DNA from: Colwellia sp. 39_35_sub15_T18
GTDB taxonomy: Bacteria; Pseudomonadota; Gammaproteobacteria; Enterobacterales; Alteromonadaceae
DNA: 51,148 bases
Assembly: GCA_002162675.1 (NCBI GenBank)
Contig: MAAE01000009.1
Location: forward strand, 1-51,148
Direction of reading: 5' to 3'
Shown here: positions 47,917 through 51,148 of the stretch, piece by piece
Position numbering within the stretch: the first letter of the stretch is position 1
How the letters are laid out: the number at the start of each line of letters is the position of its first letter
Program-made: the position numbers and the translations under genes
The notes under the pieces: model-generated
Database searches by the model: none
Told to the model about the DNA's origin: nothing
Seen by the model: the letters and a program-made list of their open reading frames with translations, nothing else

Positions 47917-49782
47917 ATGCCAACACATTATGAAGAGCGTAACAGTATCAACTGGGAAGATTATTTAAAGTCAGGCAACCGAATTTTTATTGGTTCAAAT
48001 GCTGCCGTACCCAACGCATTAATTGATGATTTAATCGCTAATTCAAAGCAATTACATGATATTGAAACCGTGCACATAATAACCTTGTCAGAAAATGTTT
48101 GGGCAAAACCTGAACATAAAGAGTTATTTAAGGTAAATAGTTTATTTATTGGTGGTAAAAATATTCGCGAAGCCATTGCTGAAGGGCGTGGAGATTATAC
48201 CCCTTGCTTTGTTTCTGATATACCAAGACTGTTTAGTGAAAATAGTTTACCCCTTGATGTTGCCTTAATAATGGTTAGCCCACCAGACAAATATGGTTAT
48301 TGCTCTTTGGGGGTTAGCGTCGACATTGTATCTGCTGCCGTTAAATCAGCCAAATATGTTATTGCACAAATCAATACAAAAATGCCGCGCACTAATGGCC
48401 ATAGTTTTGTTCATTTAAATCAAATTCATGCGTGGATTAATGTAGATCAAGCACTACCGCAAGTTACTCCTCCCGAAGTTGATCGGCGTACAGAGCAGAT
48501 AGGGCAATATGTTGCTATGTTGGTGGAGAACGGCGCCACACTACAAATTGGCATCGGCAAAATACCTGAAGCGGTTTTACGTTATTTAGCCAACCATAAA
48601 GATTTGGGTATTCATAGCGAAATGATCTCTGATGGTATTATTGATTTAATGTTGAAAGGTGTTATTAATAACCGTAAAAAAACTTATCATAAAGGCAAAG
48701 CTGTCGTTACTTATTGCATCGGCAGCCAAAAAGTATACGACTTTGTTGATGGTAATCCTCATATTGAATTCTATCCCTCTGAGCATGTTAATTCACCGGT
48801 TAAAATTGCTAGAAATGATAATATGGTGTCCATCAACAGCGCTATTGAAGTTGATTTAACTGGGCAAGTTGTTTCAGACTCCATTGGTTATCAATTTTAC
48901 AGTGGTATTGGCGGACAAGTAGATTTCATTCGTGGCGCTTCGTTGAGCAAAGGTGGAAAACCTATTATCGCCCTACCATCAACCACCAAAGATGGTAATA
49001 TCTCTCGTATTGTCGCCCATATAACAGAAGGCGGCGGCGTAGTAACATCACGGGGTCACGTCGCTTATGTGGTTACCGAATTTGGTATCGCTTCATTACA
49101 AGGAAAAAGCATACGAGAACGGGCATTAGAGCTTATTCGTATTGCTCACCCTAAGTTTCGTGAACAATTATTAGCTGATGTACGCAAACATTATTGGGTT
49201 CCTGAGTACCAAGAAAGCTCACCAAGTTCAGTGCCTGAGCTAGGTGAAGTAGAGCTGAAAAAGTTTAATTTTACTAACATTGATTATATCTTACGACCAT
49301 TAGCACCAGCCGATGAACGCAAACTGCAGGAGTTCTTCTATTCTCATAACAAAGAAACCTTGCTCATGCGCTATAACCATTATGTAACGCAAATGACACG
49401 AGAAAAATCCTGTAACTTAGTTAGTGTTAATCAGCATGTTGATTTAGCATTATGTTTTACTCGAAAAAGTTATTTAGGTGAAGCCATTCAAGCCGTTGCA
49501 CGATATTACTATATTGAGAGTATGAATTCTGGTGAAGTAGCGTTTGTTATTAAAGAGAGTTTACGTGGCCGTGGCATGGCGACCACCTTATTGGGAGAAA
49601 TGATCGCTATTGCAAAAATTAGAAAACTTGATAGCTTAGTCGCTTGCGTACGTCGGGATAATTCATCTATGCTCAAGGTGTTTGAACGTTCTGGATTTAT
49701 TCGCCAAGCAAGTGATGACTTTGATGAAGTGGATTTAAAACTATCATTAACTGAAAATTTACGCGAAGGAATGAACAAATGA
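47917..49782 (+). CDS. Fused acetyl-CoA hydrolase/CoA-transferase and GNAT acetyltransferase
   Basis: A 621-residue two-domain protein. Residues about 10-430 are an acetyl-CoA hydrolase/4-hydroxybutyrate CoA-transferase-type enzyme: VSPPDKYGYCSLGVSVD, NSAIEVDLTGQVVSDSIG with the likely catalytic Glu, YSGIGGQVDFIRGA and GIASLQGKSIRERA. Residues about 455-610 are a GNAT domain with the CoA loop ESLRGRGMATTLL and MLKVFERSGF. The stop overlaps the deacetylase start by 4 nt (ATGA). It may handle acetyl groups or CoA esters, coupled to the deacetylase. The substrate is unknown. Confidence 0.88.
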   Translation: MPTHYEERNSINWEDYLKSGNRIFIGSNAAVPNALIDDLIANSKQLHDIETVHIITLSENVWAKPEHKELFKVNSLFIGGKNIREAIAEGRGDYTPCFVSDIPRLFSENSLPLDVALIMVSPPDKYGYCSLGVSVDIVSAAVKSAKYVIAQINTKMPRTNGHSFVHLNQIHAWINVDQALPQVTPPEVDRRTEQIGQYVAMLVENGATLQIGIGKIPEAVLRYLANHKDLGIHSEMISDGIIDLMLKGVINNRKKTYHKGKAVVTYCIGSQKVYDFVDGNPHIEFYPSEHVNSPVKIARNDNMVSINSAIEVDLTGQVVSDSIGYQFYSGIGGQVDFIRGASLSKGGKPIIALPSTTKDGNISRIVAHITEGGGVVTSRGHVAYVVTEFGIASLQGKSIRERALELIRIAHPKFREQLLADVRKHYWVPEYQESSPSSVPELGEVELKKFNFTNIDYILRPLAPADERKLQEFFYSHNKETLLMRYNHYVTQMTREKSCNLVSVNQHVDLALCFTRKSYLGEAIQAVARYYYIESMNSGEVAFVIKESLRGRGMATTLLGEMIAIAKIRKLDSLVACVRRDNSSMLKVFERSGFIRQASDDFDEVDLKLSLTENLREGMNK

Positions 49783-50735
49783 CTGTAGGAATTATAGGCC
49801 ACTACCGCTGTGGCGAGCATGACATGGGTGAACATCATCCTGAAAATGGCAAACGTTTAACCGCAATTTCAGACCAGCTGATCCGTAGTGGTCTTGATTA
49901 TGTTGTACGTCAATTTGATGCTAATCCTATAGATAAATCACTAATATCTTTAGCTCATACGCAAGAGTACATCAATTTTGTTTTTAATAATGCGCCGACA
50001 GAGGATGACAAAAACTTTTGTGTGGGTGAAGACTCCTTGATGAATTCAAAAACTTTAACCGCCATTTTATTATCAGCAGGCGCCGCTATTGACGGCGTAG
50101 ATCTTGTTATGGACAACACGTTAAGTAGTGCTTTTTGCGCAACTCGCCCACCTGGGCATCACGCTGAACATAAAAAAGGCATGGGATTTTGCTTTTTCAA
50201 TAATGTTGCTATCGCCGCTGCTTATGCCAGAGGAAAGTATCAACTAAAACGTGTAGCCATTGTCGACTTTGATGTACACCACGGTAATGGCACAGAAGAT
50301 ATTATAAAAAATCATTTTCCACGCGTTGATAATACAAGTAATGGTGCTTATTTATTTTGCTCAAGCTATCAGTATCCTTTTTATCCTTTCAATATTGAAG
50401 AAAGCAATACTCCACCGATAATAAACACACCACTAGCGGCAACAACTAAAAGCGAAGACTTCCGCAAGGCTATTACTGAATATTGGCTGCCTGCTTTACA
50501 TAAATTTAAACCCGAGATGATTTTTATCTCCGCAGGATTTGATGCGCATATTGAAGATGATATGTCGCAAGTTAGTTTAACTGAAGCTGATTACCGCTGG
50601 GTTACCGATGAATTAAAAGCTATTGCCCAAGAACACGCACAAGGACGCATAGTATCAGTACTTGAAGGCGGTTATAATTTAGGCGCTTTAGGACGAAGTG
50701 TCGTTGCACATATAAATGGCCTGATTGGTAATTAA
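49779..50735 (+). CDS. Histone deacetylase family amidohydrolase
   Basis: Zinc-dependent deacetylase of 318 residues. The catalytic pair is His127-His128 in RPPGHHAE. Zinc ligands are Asp165 and His167 (DFDVHHGNG) and Asp255 (SAGFDAHIEDD). The C-terminal EGGYNLGALGRS carries the catalytic Tyr. Its substrate may be acetylpolyamine, acetyl-lysine or another acylated compound. It overlaps the upstream CoA-transferase/GNAT gene by 4 nt, so the two are translationally coupled. Confidence 0.93.
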   Translation: MTVGIIGHYRCGEHDMGEHHPENGKRLTAISDQLIRSGLDYVVRQFDANPIDKSLISLAHTQEYINFVFNNAPTEDDKNFCVGEDSLMNSKTLTAILLSAGAAIDGVDLVMDNTLSSAFCATRPPGHHAEHKKGMGFCFFNNVAIAAAYARGKYQLKRVAIVDFDVHHGNGTEDIIKNHFPRVDNTSNGAYLFCSSYQYPFYPFNIEESNTPPIINTPLAATTKSEDFRKAITEYWLPALHKFKPEMIFISAGFDAHIEDDMSQVSLTEADYRWVTDELKAIAQEHAQGRIVSVLEGGYNLGALGRSVVAHINGLIGN

Positions 50736-50795
50736 CCGCTTGAATTGAAGCCAAATCGAAAAAAACCTATTCTTTCGCTTTTTGTCATGAGAAAT

Positions 50796-50932
50796 GGCTT
50801 CTCTAATAGGAACCTAGCAATGTCCTACTTGACGTGAAAAGATTCACTAATGTCGAAGGTGCATGGATGTACAAGAACGACCTCACATGAGCTTATAGTA
50901 ACCTAAGTCCCACTTCCATCGGCACTATTGCT
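50796..50932 (-). pseudogene. Broken 5S rRNA-like copy
   Basis: 50796-50829 equals 51062-51095 over 34 bases, covering the 5S 3' end and flank. CTCACATG follows only after a 52-bp insertion. Then CCCACTTCCATCGGC (50907-50921) and CACTATTGC match the next part of 5S imperfectly. It reads as a 5S gene interrupted by foreign pieces. Confidence 0.6.
50831..50882. repeat. 52-bp diverged repeat, copy 1
   Basis: Begins GACGTGAAAAG and ends AAGAACGACC. 40 of 52 positions match copy 2. It lies inside the broken 5S copy, just after CTACT. Confidence 0.7.
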
Positions 50933-50984
50933 GACATGCAAGGATGCATTAATGTCGTAATGGCATGGATGGCAAAGAACGACC
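50933..50984. repeat. 52-bp diverged repeat, copy 2
   Basis: Begins GACATGCAAGG and ends AAGAACGACC. About 77 percent identical to copy 1, with no gap. It follows the second 5S-like piece. Confidence 0.7.
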
Positions 50985-51036
50985 GCTTCTGGGCACAGCA
51001 CTATTTGCGTTATTTCAATGTTCTAAAAATAGAAAG

Positions 51037-51068
51037 CAAAAAGCCCGTCACTTTCGTAACGGGCTTCT
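51037..51068 (-). terminator. rRNA operon terminator
   Basis: On the minus strand AGCCCGTTACG pairs with GTGACGGGCT around a short loop and is followed by TTTTTGC. It lies directly after the 5S 3' end. Confidence 0.88.
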
Positions 51069-51076
51069 CTAATAGG

Positions 51077-51148
51077 AACCTAGCAATGTCCTACTCTCAC
51101 ATGGGAACTCCCACACTACCATCGGCGCTACTGCGTTTCACTTCTGAG
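51077..51148 (-). rRNA. rrf: 5S ribosomal RNA, 3' part (cut by the window end)
   Basis: The reverse complement reads CTCAGAAGTGAAACGCAGTA, GCGCCGATGGTAGTGTGGG and ATGTGAGAGTAGG, the conserved second half of gammaproteobacterial 5S rRNA. The 3' end is near 51077. The rest of the operon lies beyond the right edge. Confidence 0.96.

Overview
The window looks like a chromosomal segment of a marine gammaproteobacterium of the Alteromonadales, most like Colwellia or Thalassotalea. The reasons are AT-rich DNA, a typical glmM-folP-ftsH-rlmE block, a MotY flagellar protein, an NhaD sodium/proton antiporter, a PsrA-type fatty-acid regulator next to FadR, and the yeaG/yeaH/ycgB stress cluster. The genus is an inference from protein resemblance; no search was run.

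Layout. 1-8 kb: a periplasmic binding protein, tRNA-Leu(GAG), then a minus-strand housekeeping block (rlmE, ftsH, folP, glmM, tpiA, secG, tRNA) with yhbY divergent. 8-17 kb: a TPR/TonB protein, glnS, an M1 aminopeptidase, motY, rnt, a 2-Cys peroxiredoxin, grxD and sodB (oxidative stress and iron). 17-21 kb: a probable minus-strand unit of chemoreceptor, porin and two small PstS-like proteins. 21-26 kb: prkA-yeaH-ycgB. 26-30 kb: fadR, nhaD, dsbB and psrA. 30-30.7 kb: a 650-bp gap with three plus-strand terminator hairpins, two of them in diverged copies of one unit, so probably small RNA genes. 30.7-36 kb: an M2 peptidase lipoprotein, then a tyrR/phhR-type activator divergent from methionine gamma-lyase; the gap between them holds TyrR-box palindromes and a sigma-54 promoter. 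36-43 kb: a HIT protein, ylqF, an AraC regulator with an aldehyde dehydrogenase, a viroplasmin-RNase HI, an MFS transporter, small proteins and yajD. 43.4-45.9 kb: an accessory scar with a truncated thioesterase, a 60-bp perfect direct repeat at each edge, one orphan secreted protein, and decayed IS5-like and IS66-like transposases. 46-50.7 kb: an acetyltransferase, miaE, a sulfotransferase, then a two-gene operon of a CoA-transferase/GNAT fusion and a histone-deacetylase-family enzyme. The right end enters an rRNA operon by its 5S gene (minus strand), next to a broken 5S-like copy.

How the genes work together. The best regulatory story is the tyrR/methionine gamma-lyase pair: the regulator keeps the GAFTGA sigma-54 contact motif that E. 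coli TyrR lacks, and the target has a well-spaced -24/-12 promoter with an upstream palindrome. The psrA promoter carries a PsrA-like operator just downstream of its -10, which suggests autorepression. The features most likely to be undescribed are the tandem small-RNA candidates, the 60-bp-repeat island with its orphan gene, and the CoA-transferase/GNAT plus deacetylase pair.
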